Shown in pieces: positions 36,678 through 48,600 of a DNA stretch of 64,000 nucleotides. A program made the position numbers and the translations under genes. Source of the DNA: Poecilobothrus nobilitatus (taxonomy: Eukaryota; Arthropoda; Insecta; Diptera; Dolichopodidae). The notes under the pieces were generated by a model. That model saw nothing but the letters and a program-made list of their open reading frames with translations. It was not told the origin of the DNA and searched no databases. Within the stretch, counting starts at the first letter, position 1. Each line of letters opens with the position of its first letter. The stretch spans positions 175,024,200 to 175,088,199 of the forward strand of contig OX352774.1 of assembly GCA_947095535.1 (NCBI GenBank), in the 5' to 3' direction.

Positions 36678-37055
36678 TTGTTTCTGTTTTATAGATATCT
36701 TAATGTGGTTATTAATAATACTTGTTCTATTGAACTAAAATCAATAATGCTTCCCCAATTCCAACGCAACAATTGTAAGGCATCAAGTGCCAATTTCAAC
36801 ACATTCGAAATTACTAGGAGGTTCAAAGCTGGTAATGAAAATTTATTTCTAAAATGTGAAACATGTTTCCATCCAATGTGCTCTCCTGTACCAGGTTTGC
36901 CTCCAATTTACCTTTTAATTCTCCTCTCTTATCCTATTTCCCTAATTCCTCTACCCACTGCCTGCCGTAAACCTATATTATATTGTAGAATGGAATCCTT
37001 TCATAGAGTTTGTATTATAGTGTGTAAAAATAAAACAAGTAAAAAAGGAAAATAA
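36678..37055 (+). CDS. 125-codon open frame of unknown nature
   Basis: This is the longest frame in the window outside known repeats without low complexity, for example NTFEITRRFKAGNENLFLK and CETCFHPMCSPVPGLPPIYL, with a hydrophobic LLILLSYPISLIPL run near residues 80-93. Cysteines occur in CETCFHPMC. I recognise no family. The second half (about 36880-37000) has pyrimidine-rich wording reminiscent of the SINE body at 44980-45060, so the frame may be repeat-derived. It has no identifiable promoter or splice partners. Confidence 0.2.
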   Translation: MFLFYRYLNVVINNTCSIELKSIMLPQFQRNNCKASSANFNTFEITRRFKAGNENLFLKCETCFHPMCSPVPGLPPIYLLILLSYPISLIPLPTACRKPILYCRMESFHRVCIIVCKNKTSKKGK

Positions 37056-38403
37056 TTTAAAATTAAAATAAGAATCCTTTAATTTTAAAAATCTAAAGAA
37101 GTATAAGTATATATAGAAATACACTTCACCTTACACTTCATTCCAGCGAAAAAATCCAGGTTAATATTGTGAAATATATCAGAATTTTTTTAAGTAAATG
37201 CAGTTATCCGCACTCCTTTGTCTTATAATAGAGGAACTATTTAGTAAATATCTCGGATATTTAATCCGTTTGTTTCTAAAACTTTGATAATTAAGGTGAA
37301 AACTGATATAATTTTCGCAATTTTATTTTAAAATATCATATTAGAATTGTTTTTATTGAAGGTGGGTTTCATTAATTCTACTTTTAGATAATTTTTCAAA
37401 TAAAATAAAACAAAATAAAAAAAAAACATTTATCATTATATTTATTTTTAATAATTTATTATCCTTTCATTTGTATTTCTTGATAAATTTAAGAAAAATT
37501 TATTTTTTACAATCATAAAGATATATATATATATATATATACACATATAAAACAGCTGGATACAAAATTCAAAAACAAAAAAAAAAAGACCCAATAGTAT
37601 TATGGTATGGGAACTTTAATTTGAGTTGCAACCAGGACGAAAACTATATTAACAATATTTCTAATAAAAAAAACAAAAAAAAAAAAATTACCAACTAGAC
37701 AAAGTGGCGCGGATAAAACCATTAATGGTGATTGGTTGGTGTTTATAATTTTCGTTTCAGTTTCGATTAAAGATCATTAATCATAACCTGGAAGATTTTC
37801 CGTAAATATACGAATATATCAAATACAAAAAATTTCAAAGAAGCAGAAAACCAATCATTGGAAAAAAAAAAAAAATGTTTGAAAGAGGAAAAATAAAAAA
37901 CGAGGACGAAAACAAAAATTTTAAATTATATTAATTGAAGGAAACAATTTTAATTAATGATGTTTACGTTTAAAAAAAATTTTTTTTTTCTTATTTTGAC
38001 AATTAAGTTTATAATGTATCAATGCACGGAAAGAATTTTTGAGTTAAATTATGAGTTTTATAAAATGGAAGGAGTGAATTTTATTTTGAAAATATGATTT
38101 GTTTTATAATTTATCTTTACAGACAATTAAAAAATTTGACAACTGTTGTAAATTTTTTTTTCTCTTTTGAAAATTACGTAATATAAAAATATTTAATATT
38201 AAAGTAATAATAATGTGATCCAAGTCGTAAAGTACAATATACAATTTTTTAATGATTTTTCTTGAAAGAAATTTTAAAGTTTTTTCTTTTTCTTCTTTAA
38301 CTGCATATCCACATTTCGATTTTAGTGTGACACAGTAATGTTTGTTTCAATTATGCAACGTGCTTAATTATTTTGTTGTATTCTATTCTATATTTAATGC
38401 TGT
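37056..38403. other. AT-rich stretch with one less-biased island
   Basis: TA microsatellite at 37520-37542 and A/T runs. The island 37690-37800 has higher G+C and contains the perfect palindrome CCATTAATGG (37719-37728), ATTGGTTGG, and ATCATTAATCAT (37773-37784). These are homeodomain-type ATTA cores and could be a regulatory element, but this is not demonstrable from one sequence. No coding region is supported. Confidence 0.45.
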
Positions 38404-39400
38404 GCCGATCAGTTCTCCAAACGTGCGTATTCCCGCGGTCAATTGTTAATCTTACGCAGCGACGATGTTTGTTTTGTCGCAGCTTCTCGTCTGCCTTCTA
38501 TTTTTCCTAGGGTTATTAGTTGAAACAGTTTGTATTCTGACCAACGCATAATAAGACCGAAGTAAGCAGTCTTTCGCCTTTTTATTATTTCGAGTAGCTC
38601 TTGGGTGGTATGTGTTAAGTTAAGAACTTCTAAGAGTTCTTTAGTTAAGAACTTCATCGTTTGTTATTCATTCGGTTGAAGATGTTTTGAGCATTCTACG
38701 ATAGGCCCATATCTCAAATGCATTCAATACGATGCATTTAAGAAAAAGTACTCTTAAATCCAAATAAATGTATCTCTTGGTAAGAACATTTTTGTATTTG
38801 ACGAATTAGGTACTTGCTATTTGAATGCATCTTTTTATCACTGTATCTGCATTCCAATTTTGTTAGAACCAACATTCGAGGCACTTATATATTTGAATAT
38901 TCCTTCAATAGGGATACCTTCGATTGCTAACGGTGCGTCAATATGAGGATGGTTTTTTCTCCTTACTATCATATATTTGGTCTTAGCAGAGTTCATTTTT
39001 AAATCTTATTTCTTGCTTTGTGTACTTTACTGAATTACCTCAATTTAATAATTGCTGCAGTTTTCTGTTTTGTCAGGTAAAAGTGCTGTTTCGTCAGCAA
39101 ACCTGATATTATTTAAATACTAACCGTTCACTTTTACTCTTTTATTCATATTATTGACAGTTTCTTACAAGATCGATTTCACATATTATAAATAGATTCT
39201 ATATTTATATTAAATTATGGAGGAGAAAGCATCCTGGCCCCACGACTCTGAGAATTTAAATTTTTCTGTTTTTCCTTCTTTTAATTAAATATTTGCAGTT
39301 TGACGCCTAGGTTCATTTTACTTAATAGTTTAATCAATTTATTATTTTGAACTCTGTCAAATGCTTTCTCATAATTTATGAAACATTTTTTCTAGTAAAT
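38404..39400 (-). pseudogene. RTE-like reverse transcriptase relic
   Basis: On the minus strand the order is YEKAFDRVQNNKLIKLLSKM (palm motif A), then RFADETALLPDKTE (catalytic box at 39090-39101, FADE instead of FADD, with an in-frame TAG just before), and KMNSAKTKYMIVRRKNHPHI. The last block is the C-terminal KRRKTAYFGLIMRWSEYKLF followed by TLGKIEGRREA (38439-38657). The 'KRR..Y.GH..R...Y.LL.L...GKIEG.R' ending is typical of insect endonuclease-reverse transcriptases of the RTE type. Stops and shifts separate the blocks; the endonuclease domain is absent. Confidence 0.75.
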
Positions 39401-42400
39401 GAAGTTTTTTCTAAACAATTGATAAGTTGTGTAGTTAAATATAAATAAAGATTTCTTTTATTTACAATATTTAATAAAATAAAATAAAATTTTTCCATAG
39501 TTGCTAGATTAAGCAGTTTTAGATACTTTCACATTTAAAACAAGATTTTTATCCTGTAACATTTTCGATCTAAAAATATATATACATAATTACATTCAGT
39601 TAGTTATATTTATGTATATATAGAAATAATTTTCATCAAAAATAAAAATTTACATATTTATCTTAAGAATAACATTTTAAGATAATTATGAATTTTATGA
39701 CTATCTTTTCCTTTTTTTCTCTGATATTATTCCAGCTAATTAAAATCATTTTAGTTTTATAGAATTTTCAATTTAATGAAAATGAAAAAAAGAAAAAAAC
39801 TAAATTGAATTAGCTAACTATAATATATCAAAACAAGTATAACTGGTCATTTTTGATAATAAGATTCAACCCCAACCCCAAGAAAAATGTATCTTTATAT
39901 TATTATAAGTAATATAGCTATTTTATAGCATAAATAAATTTAAATCAAAAGACAAAAAAAAACTTTTTATGGTTTATTAAGTATATCGAAATGAAATTAT
40001 TCGAAATTTATTATAATATGAATTCAAAAGGACTCTTTTTATTATTTAAAGATAAAAAACAAAAAAAAGTAAACGTAGAAGACAATTTTATTCCCCTATT
40101 ATTTAAAACGAAAAAAAAAATATCTTTAAGATACATTACAATAAAATTTTTCTTTTTTGTTTTGTATTTAATATTTTATTTGTTTCTTATTGTTTTATTT
40201 TATTGTGGATACCTCACGTCACAACCAAAAATAAAAAAAAAACAAACGTTGAATTACAGAATATTAAAAGAATCTTGGAATATATATGACACCCGGTTTT
40301 ATTTTTTTTATTATATATATTTAAAATAGTTAAACTTTAATAGGTGTGTTATTTAAATTCGCGTTTTTTTTTTGTCTACATTATTTTGTTGTTTTTTTTT
40401 TTTTTTGTAGTTTTAAATTATGAAAATTTTGTTGGTATTGCAATTATTTGTCTTTCTGACTGTCACAGTGTCACCTTTAGAGTTAATATGACTTTTAAAA
40501 ATTTTAAATATCGTAAAAAAAAACCGATTTCTTTCGTTAAAAGAAATTTATACAATGATCAAAATTAAATTTAAAAATCCGTATGACATTATTGACAATT
40601 TCGAGGAAAGAATACTTCAAATTTCTAAGTAAAATTAAATGGCCGCCGAAAGGAAAACTCAATAATCTTCAAGTGACATATCAAAATTTCAACATCTTTA
40701 AGCAATAGAAACAGAATAACAATAATACCACCACCACTAATCATAATCAATTAATATTTTTCTGGATGACCAATCCAATTTAATTAATACTAGTAAGAAC
40801 TATTTAAGATATTTTTGTATTCTGGAAATAAAAAACTACTTCAAAAGGTGAAGAAATGACTTAGAAATGTCAATAGCATAAATAATGAAAAATCATCTGT
40901 TTATTTTTTTACATTTAGTTATTTTGAGTGATGTGCAATAGTGAACTTTTAACTTCAGCCCAATATATTAGATTTTATCTTTATAAAATTTGATCTTGTT
41001 CGATTTATTTTATTCATTACCACGATTGGAACTTTGTTCACTTGCTTGAGGATTTTAAGAATAAGAATCATTCTAAAACTAGATGTCATGTCATGTCACC
41101 TTGACTAAATCCGTTTCTCAAAAAGGCATTTTGTCTAAATACATTAACAAACTTATTTTCCTACATTATTTAAATACATTAACCAAACTATCATTCCTCA
41201 AAAAAAAACTTTTAACGAAAGGAGCATTTCACAAAAAGACTTTAAACAAAATAACACAGGATTTAATGATGATATGTATATAGTTATGAAAAAAATTGTT
41301 AGGAGGAAATTGGATACAAAATCAGAGCTAAACGGCTTTTGTCAAAATATATTATGTAATATTTACAAAAATGTATTTGTAAAACATCTCTTTGAAAACT
41401 GTGTTACTATGCCAAATGAAAAATTGCAAAATGTCACTTTTGACAAAAGATGTTAAGTAAAATGACATTTGGCAATTAAGAATTCGGCTAACTATATATA
41501 CATAAACCAAACTAAATATGTATAATGTATGTATATGATATCTACCGTTATTATATATCCAAAGACAATTTTCACTTATATTATAATCGATCCAGAAAGC
41601 GTAGAACACGTTACTTCTATATTGAAGGGAATTTTTGATCTCAGAAGGACGACAAAACATTACAACTAATACGAAACAAAAAAAACAAAAACAAAAAATC
41701 AGACTGTATTTAGAATACATATTTATTAAATGCGCAAAAATATTATTTTATGCGTCGAAAGATTTGTAACGCTTGAATGATTACTAAAAGGAAGTTACTA
41801 TTAATTCGAACTTTATACAAAAAGAATAAACACAAAAGATAGAATGTTTTTTTTTTTTTTTATTATAAAGGTGACGATCCTATTCCTTCTTGTTAGACAA
41901 TTTTATTTATTTTGGCAAATCTACAAAAAAAAAAAAAAAAATATTCATAATTTAACATGGTTACTAAATGTTGGTATAAATAATGGGTAAAAATGTCGCG
42001 AATTTATTTTGGTTTCTTCTTCTCTTACCAAGATTCTTTTCTTCATTTTTTTTTTTTTTAATTTATTTAAGAAGAAATACCTATATACATAATTCTAGGG
42101 GAATTTTATGTGCGTACACATGAGTATAATTGAAGATTTATGTAGAGCAAGTATTTTTTTTATTTTATTTATTTTATATAAAAATAATAAAAAAATAAAA
42201 CCACTTGCGAAAACAAATGAATAGAAAATAAATAAAAAAACGAAAAAAACGAAAAAAACAAAATCAAAAATTCAAATAAAAAATCAAAGAACTAGATTAT
42301 ATCTAAGAGAATTATGGTACCTTGCTATTAAACAGTAATAGCTTTAAGTAATTCTTTACATAAAAAAAAGTGGTAAATATATATACTACTTGTAAAATAC

Positions 42401-42844
42401 TACGTATATATGGGTAAAATCTAAAGATATAAATTCTAACCCTTAAGTAATGTAATATAATCAAAAGTACTTGTTTTTTTAATGTTTTTTTTTTTTGAAA
42501 ATAAAGCTGCGTATTAGATTTTGAAAAAATATATTCGCATAAAAATAAACGTACAAATTCTTTTTTTTTTTTTTTATTTTTCTTAATTTCAAGTATTAAA
42601 TTTCCAATTCAGTTTTTTTTTCTTTCAGTTTTTAATTCTCTTTTCGGTAAAATTCCATTTTTTTTTTAATTTTATGTACACGAAGCATTGTAATATAATT
42701 AAATTATATTTAGGATTGCCAACTTACACAAAAAAAAAAAAAAAATAAGATTTTACAATTAACGAAATTGTTAAAAACGATGCCATGAATCCTCTTTTAA
42801 AATAACATTTAATCCTCTTTTAATAGTAACATGATCAGTTACTA
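39401..42844. other. AT-rich gene-free stretch
   Basis: Frames at 39991-40568 and 41083-41720 are low-complexity or contain no recognised domain. A/T runs are frequent, and TA/TATG sequence occurs near 41505-41540 and 42380-42410. A possible decayed inverted-repeat element at about 41083-41474 is listed separately. No host gene is visible. Confidence 0.5.
41083..41474. repeat. Possible decayed inverted-repeat element
   Basis: TGCCAAATG (41410-41418) and CATTTGGCA (41466-41474) are perfect inverted repeats with related CAAAATGTCA..TTTTGACAAAA words between. The words GGCATTTTGTC (near 41125) and GAGCATTTCAC (41222) further left suggest a repeated GCATTTnGnC motif. The boundaries and type are uncertain. 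Confidence 0.3.
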
Positions 42845-43340
42845 TTCAATTCACAATACGGATTTTCGAAAAAATAAAAGCCGACTGCAGAGCACATTCA
42901 AACCAATGTTAGCAAAACTAAAAAGGCGGGTCTGATATTTTTCGATCTAATGGGTAGCGAATAAAATTGGTTTGAAAATTACTTCAAAAGCAAATATCAA
43001 TATGTTGCGTTAGAAGGTGTAAAAAGTAAAAAACAAAATATTGGATATGAAGTTGTCCAGGGGAATTGTCTAGGTTTTTCCATTTTTAAACTCTATAATA
43101 TACAATACTAGTACTATAAGAAACTTACAATTTTAGAGTGTTAAAATTTTATTTATTGACGACTCCGCGTATTAGCGTATTAGTGTACGATCAAAACAAT
43201 TTACAGAAATAGTAATGAACAAGTAGTTGAACTAAATCAACTTTCAAACAGGTTTTATAAAAATCGATTGATATATTATCAGTTTTTAATAACATTTAAT
43301 ATCGAAATTGCAATCTATTTTAAATTTTTCACAAACTAAT
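42845..43340 (+). pseudogene. RT palm-domain relic, CR1/L2-like
   Basis: Blocks in order are QYGFSKK (from QFGFRK), TAEHIQTNVSKTKKAGLIFF then DL (motif A start), WFENYFKSKYQYVALEGVKS and NIGYEVVQGNCLGFSIFKLY. The last replaces the usual I.yGVPQGS.LGP.LF. A catalytic box FIDDSAY follows at about 43152-43172 (A to I), then EQVVELNQLSNRFYKNRL. A deletion removes the AFD region after motif A, and stops interrupt the frame. The C-terminal part is not recognisable past about 43340. It probably belongs to the same broad clade as 23430-24362 but is more decayed. Confidence 0.68.
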
Positions 43341-44937
43341 AATTTCTAAATTCTAAATTTTTTATTATTTGTATTCATGTAAAAATTTTGTATTCAGAGT
43401 CAAAAAATGCTTTAGCTACGGAGATTTTTATAATAATCGGAAGCGAATTCTCCAGCTTGGCCACATGAACTAAAAATAGCCGACTCGTTACAAGATATCC
43501 TTTTCTCGGGATAATTAGGCAGGAGTTTCTTTCGGATTTTGAGTTTTCATGACTTTAACGAGCAAACATAGAAACCTAAAATTAAAATAGATAATATATC
43601 ACAGTTCAGAAAGATGAAGAAAAAAGAGAAACATGGTCAAATTTAAGTATTCTGAAGATACATCTTACGATTGAATTGAAGACAATTTTAATTTTTCTCG
43701 AATTTACAGAGTCACACCAAAAACTTCGAAATCATAAGTTAATTTAGGTATAAGAAAAGATTTTGTTTAAAGTATTCTTGATAATGTAGTCGAAACGGAA
43801 AATTATTTAGAAACTAGAAAACAGATCATATCTAACAGTTAAACAGTTATGGCAACCCAAACGTAATTAAAATATATTTCAGTGTAATACAAGAATTTCA
43901 TAGAATCTGTTTTTGTTTTTTTTTTTTTTATTATATTACTGTATTTTTTTGTTCTCTGTTCTGAATCTTCAGCTTTCTGCTGATCTCATTTTGATCCTCC
44001 TATACATTTTCAGGTTTAATACTACTCAGGTAGGATTTAGTGCGTATAAATATAGCCCAGGTGTTCAAATAACTCAAGGTGATGCTTGCGCATTTATTAA
44101 GTACACATATATATATACATATATATACATGATGCTTTATACATGATTATATATGTTTATGTTTATATATATATATGCATACAAATATGGATTGTAGATA
44201 TGCATGTACTTAGAGTTGTATTTATATTTTTGAAATATATGATATATATACATAAGTAATGATATTTTTGAGAAACATGTAAGCCGATATGAAATATACA
44301 TATATATATATATTTTAAATACAAAATAATAAAAACAAAAATAACAACTTTAATTTTTAACTGGAATTTGAAAATTTTCGTAAGGGTGGTTGTTGTTTTT
44401 TTCTTTTTATTATTTTAGAATATATTAGGATCGGAGATCAGAAGATGAGAAGTGGATTAGAATTTGTGATATTTTTACAAATTAAATTTTAAAATTGATA
44501 TTTTTTTAGATTTAATATTATATTTTTCTTTATTTTATTTCATTTTTAATCCGAGCATATGCATACTGATTATATTGCAAAAATAACCTTCAAATATCTT
44601 AAGTGTTTTTTTTTTTTTGGATTGAAAATGCGATTTTTGTTATTGTAAATAAGGACTCTATATATATAAATATCGGTGTTCTTTAATTTTGGATTATATG
44701 ATATTTTAAATTTAAGTATTAAAAAAAATGTGTATAAGCGGATTAAGAAATGGTATTTTTAAAAAAAAATTTTAATAAATTTCCAGAAACACATCATTAG
44801 TTAATTAAAATTAAAAATTAAATCATGTTTCTTTAATTAAGTAATATTAAAACTGTCAAAAAAATTCACAGTATATTCATATGTTACATATACTACTTAC
44901 TGTATGTTGTAACGACTATAGTCACTGTTAGCAAAAT
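43341..44937. other. AT-rich gene-free stretch
   Basis: Sequence at 43340-43860 has few homopolymers but no recognisable domain on either strand. From 43915 T runs and TA/CATA microsatellites (44100-44180, 44296-44312) dominate. The 77-residue frame at 43913-44146 is a chance frame. Confidence 0.5.
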
Positions 44938-45181
44938 AGTAATAATAATAGGCGGATTCGTTGTTTCCTTACAGTACCACTCCCAATTCAATGTTTCCGC
45001 ATCCTATTTTCTATCCTTTCCTATCTCTACTCCCTAACCAATATACTGCGTTAGAAGGTAAGTGTTTCATTCCATTATATTGGCTGAAAGGGGAGGTGGA
45101 TTTAGTCAGTAAAAATCTGACACAACCAAGGGGGAATTCTTAGTGTCATTGGAAGATTCCCACCTCCCTTAGGAAAAAAAT
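44938..45181 (+). mobile_element. SINE-body repeat, longest single copy
   Basis: It starts with an AATAATAATA linker, then GGCGGATTCGTTGTTTCC, CACTCCCAATTCAATGTTTC, ATCTCTACTCCCTAACCAAT, TTTCATTCCATTATATTGGC, GGGAGGTGGATTTAGTCAGT, ACACAACCAAGGGGGAATTC and TTGGAAGATTCCCACCTCCC, and ends in TTAGG plus an A tail. The tRNA-like head is missing or beyond recognition. Its G+C stands out sharply from the flanks. The 60-residue frame inside is not a gene. Confidence 0.72.
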
Positions 45182-46605
45182 AAAAATAAAATTATTAAAT
45201 TTAAATTTAGCTTTTTAAATTATTTAAATCTGATCTTTTTTTTTTCGAAAATTTTTCTTTAAACGAAAAAATTTTTCAAATGAAATTTCGCAATTAGTAG
45301 ACATTTATACATATATATTTTTTTTTTAATTAAAATGTCAAAATCCGTTGAACCTTTATATTTTTTTCCATGAGCAAATCTAAATTTTATTTAAATCAAA
45401 GGATTTTCAGTCCATTATAATAAAAGGACTAAATTGTATGTAGTTAAAATAATGACAAAAAAGTGATCTAATTTGAAGCTGACATAATATGAAAAAAAGA
45501 AAATTATAAACCATATCACCATTAGAGACCATTGCTTACCCCCTTCCTTAAAAAAACAACCCATATTTAAGAATCAATCTTATTTTAAAATAATTTAGAA
45601 CCTGTAGATATGTGATAAAAAGTTAAGGTTTCTTAAAAAATTTACCTTAAAAATATAAAGTTTGAAATTAATTTGAACAATTTTCCTTATATTATAATTA
45701 AGATTAAAAAAGTGTATTTTAAAGTCGTTGCAAATAGGATTAAAAAACAAAAACACTCAAATTTAATTAAAAATTTTTTTTTATATCTATATGTTTCAGT
45801 TCTCTTAAATATTTTAAAACCATTCTATAAATATCAAAAACAAAAAAAAAAACAAAACAAAAAATATTTAAAGATTAAGACTGTAAAAATCAACCATATT
45901 AAAATTTTGAATCACTCATTAAAATTATAAATCATTTACGATTTATATTTAAAATAAAAAAAAAAAAACTTAAACAGAAAAGTTCTTAAAAATCGATCGT
46001 TAAAATTCGATCGTAAATTCATCCAATAAATCATTTAGTTGACATAAAAAAAAAAAAAAAAAAACATAAGGCAAACCCATAAGAAATGAGTATATGAACG
46101 TAAAATAAATTCTTCATCTCAAGATATGCAACACATTGGAAATTTTACTTTTGATTTTATATTTCAATGATATTCGTGCAATTTTCATTTTTGATACAAA
46201 TAAAATTCTTAGATTTGTTAAATTTTATGTTTAACATTTTTGCAAAAAGAAAACATGATTTATAACTTTAAGTGTTAAAAACGTCTCGCGCGCATCATTT
46301 CGTTTTAATTGCCCTGATGCCAATAATAATGAAAATATCGAAAATGATTTGTAATTTTACAGAAATTTGTGTTCTTTTTTTTTTTTTGTAAATTAAATTA
46401 GTTAATTTTTAGCATAATTTAACTTGGAATATTCAAAAAAAAAAAAAAACAAAAAATATTAAATATTAAATAAGCGCGAAAGTGTTAAAATGTAATGACT
46501 AAACAATTGGGGTTTAAGCGTTTTATACATTTAAAAAAAAAAAAAAAAAATTATGAACATAATATTAAAAACGAAAAAGAGTGCATAGTTGATTGTTCCA
46601 ACTCT
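45182..46605. other. AT-rich gene-free stretch
   Basis: A/T runs throughout. The 85-residue Lys/Ile-rich frame at 45673-45930 is low-complexity. ATCGATCGT / TTCGATCGT is repeated near 45991-46013. No gene or element is recognised. Confidence 0.55.
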
Positions 46606-47350
46606 AGGATTTCCGCACGAACAAAAGTTATATGCTGTTACCATGAAATTTAATTATCTTTTACAAAACCTGAGTAATTTGATTTAATTAAATTTTGGAG
46701 TTGTATAACAGCTAATCAAATCCGTTGACCCGAATCATCCTAATTTCACTGAAATTATTACCTTAAAATTTGATCATCTTTTAGAAAATTTCATGCACCT
46801 ATACCAAAGGCCGTAATTAATTTTTTTTATATATATATAAGAAGTTTTATGGCAGCTATTAAAAATCACTGACTCAACTTGCTCAATTTCAATAGCGAAA
46901 TTAACAAATTTTACAAAGGATAAATTGTCAAAATTCCAGAATTCTAAATAATAACAACGGTGTCTTCGTCCTTAACACTACTCAACTTTTAAGTATACAT
47001 GTAATATTAAATTGCCGAGAGAACTACCAAATTTAAAAATGTTTGCATACAAATCTCCTGTGAGTTAATAGAATAAAAATAAAAAATTTTTTCATAAAAC
47101 GCAAAATTTATAGTTTTCGCAAATTCAAAACATTAAATCTTTTCACCATTATGGTTTTACTTTTTTTAGAATCTAACTTTATTTTTTCTTAGTTTTGTAC
47201 GAAAAGACGGACTGCATGACTAAAACGATTCAGATTTCGATTATAAGCCGGAATACATTATTTACATTCCATATCTAACCCGTTTCCTTTAAGGTGTCAC
47301 AAACGTAATGACAAATTCATTACACACTGAGAATTAAATTCATACGTTCT
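46606..47350 (-). mobile_element. Second copy of the 61878 repeat, inverted and diverged
   Basis: Reading the minus strand from 47350, the order AATTTGTCATTACGTTTGTG, ACACCTTAAAGG, GTCATGCAGTCCGTC, AAAAGATAATTAAATTTCAT, AGCTGTTATACAACTCC and CCTAGAGTTGG follows that of 61878-62615. The CCGT array is reduced to a single GTCCGTC. Homology continues slightly beyond the inverted repeat (GAGTTGG), so the true end may lie nearer 46595. The central part (46880-47160) is poorly conserved and may hold other insertion debris. Confidence 0.62.
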
Positions 47351-48139
47351 GATAATAAAGATATTCATTTTTCTGTAGGCGATCATGAAATATTAATGGA
47401 ATTTAAAAACTATTCCAATTATTTTTTGCCCATTTACTTTAATTATGAATCACTTGAATTTCAAAAAAAAAAAAAAATAAATAAATAAATAAATAAATAA
47501 TTATTTACTTAAAGATGGTGTACTTAAATTATATCAGAAATTTTTAACATTTTTTTATTTTAAGAATTTGAAGGTTTGTCAATTTTTGATACAGCTTAGA
47601 TTCTTAAAAAATCTGAGTAATTTAATCAAAACTTAAAAACTTGAATGGTTCTTTTATAAACTATGCATCGATTAATTTTATGTTATGTGCACATACAAAA
47701 ATATTTTTATATTAATTTACTTAAAAGGCGCTTTAGATCTTGAAGATCCTCAGCTTTATTCAACATACATATCCTTCCATTTTTTACGGCCTGGTCAGTT
47801 TCTTAAAAATGTTAAATGCCTTCATACTTTGTCTTAACAGTGTTCTCGTTTTTGATGTATTTAAATGGTATACTACCATGTAAATATGATATAGATCTAT
47901 TTAAAAGTATACAAAACACAACACATACTTTCAAAGATTTTAGGTTTCTTAAAGAGTTTTTCAAAGATTCCAAGTGAATCCAGCCTTCTATTGGCAGTGT
48001 TCACGCTTCTGATCTATCTATTCTGGCCTATACATACGGAAAATTTAATAATACATGAAATATGAACGTTGTCTACGTTAGTATCTCGAATGTTCTTTAG
48101 TAAATCTTATAAAATGTTATATAATTAAATTATTATTAT
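47351..48139. other. AT-rich stretch of uncertain origin
   Basis: (AAAT)n-type sequence lies at 47470-47500. The segment 47740-48120 is less AT-biased and adjoins the 3' side of the Jockey relic. Its minus strand can be translated in pieces (for example RRLDSLGIFEKLFKKPKIF), but I recognise no family. Confidence 0.4.
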
Positions 48140-48600
48140 TAATTGCTGCAGTCTCTCATGATGTTTTTTTAGCGTATTTATAAATTACATCTTTGACTTG
48201 TTTGATATTTAGATCTTTATGAATTGTTTCATTGGTTACACAAGGATATGCATTGGTAATCAACCTGTTTGATGATTTTGTTCAGCCCCCAAATCTGGAT
48301 GACATATGTCCATATTGGGTTAATTATTGACAAATAAATGAGTCTTTTTCTCGAAAGTTTAAATTTTGAATGTTTACCCACAATCTAGTACATTTCACGT
48401 AAATTTAGGTTTATTTGTTATGTCTTTTGTTTTATGTAATCTTTCACGTTTAGCTGCTCATCTAAATGTAACCTCAAAGATTTTGCTAATTTCGTTGTGG
48501 AACTTGCATGCCGTTTTCAATGTACATATATGTTATTTGAATTAATTTTTGCTCGTTGAGTTTAATATTCCAGTGTCTTGTCCAAATATCTCGAGATAGT
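48140..48600 (-). pseudogene. Jockey-clade RT C-terminal relic
   Basis: On the minus strand the blocks are WNIKLNEQKLIQIT (motif after the catalytic box), LRLHLDEQLNVKDYIKQKT (LGL.LD..L.W..HI), RKRLIYLSIINPIWTYVIQI plus WG at 48286-48321, and AYPCVTNETIHKDLNIKQVK plus DVIYKYA. The NPIWTYGIQLWG and A.WYV.N..IH.DL segments are diagnostic of Jockey elements of flies. Shifts and stops separate the blocks and the catalytic core is missing. The element is inverted relative to most RT relics here. Confidence 0.8.

Noticed and set aside
44961..45143. 60-codon frame with Pro/Tyr-rich start
   Set aside because: It is entirely within a SINE-body repeat seen six times in the window.
45673..45930. 85-codon Lys/Ile-rich frame
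   Set aside because: Low complexity, A-run derived, no start context or domain.
46880..47160. Possible further RT C-terminal relic on the plus strand
   Set aside because: Fragments such as LPRELPNLKMF are too short and scattered to separate from chance.
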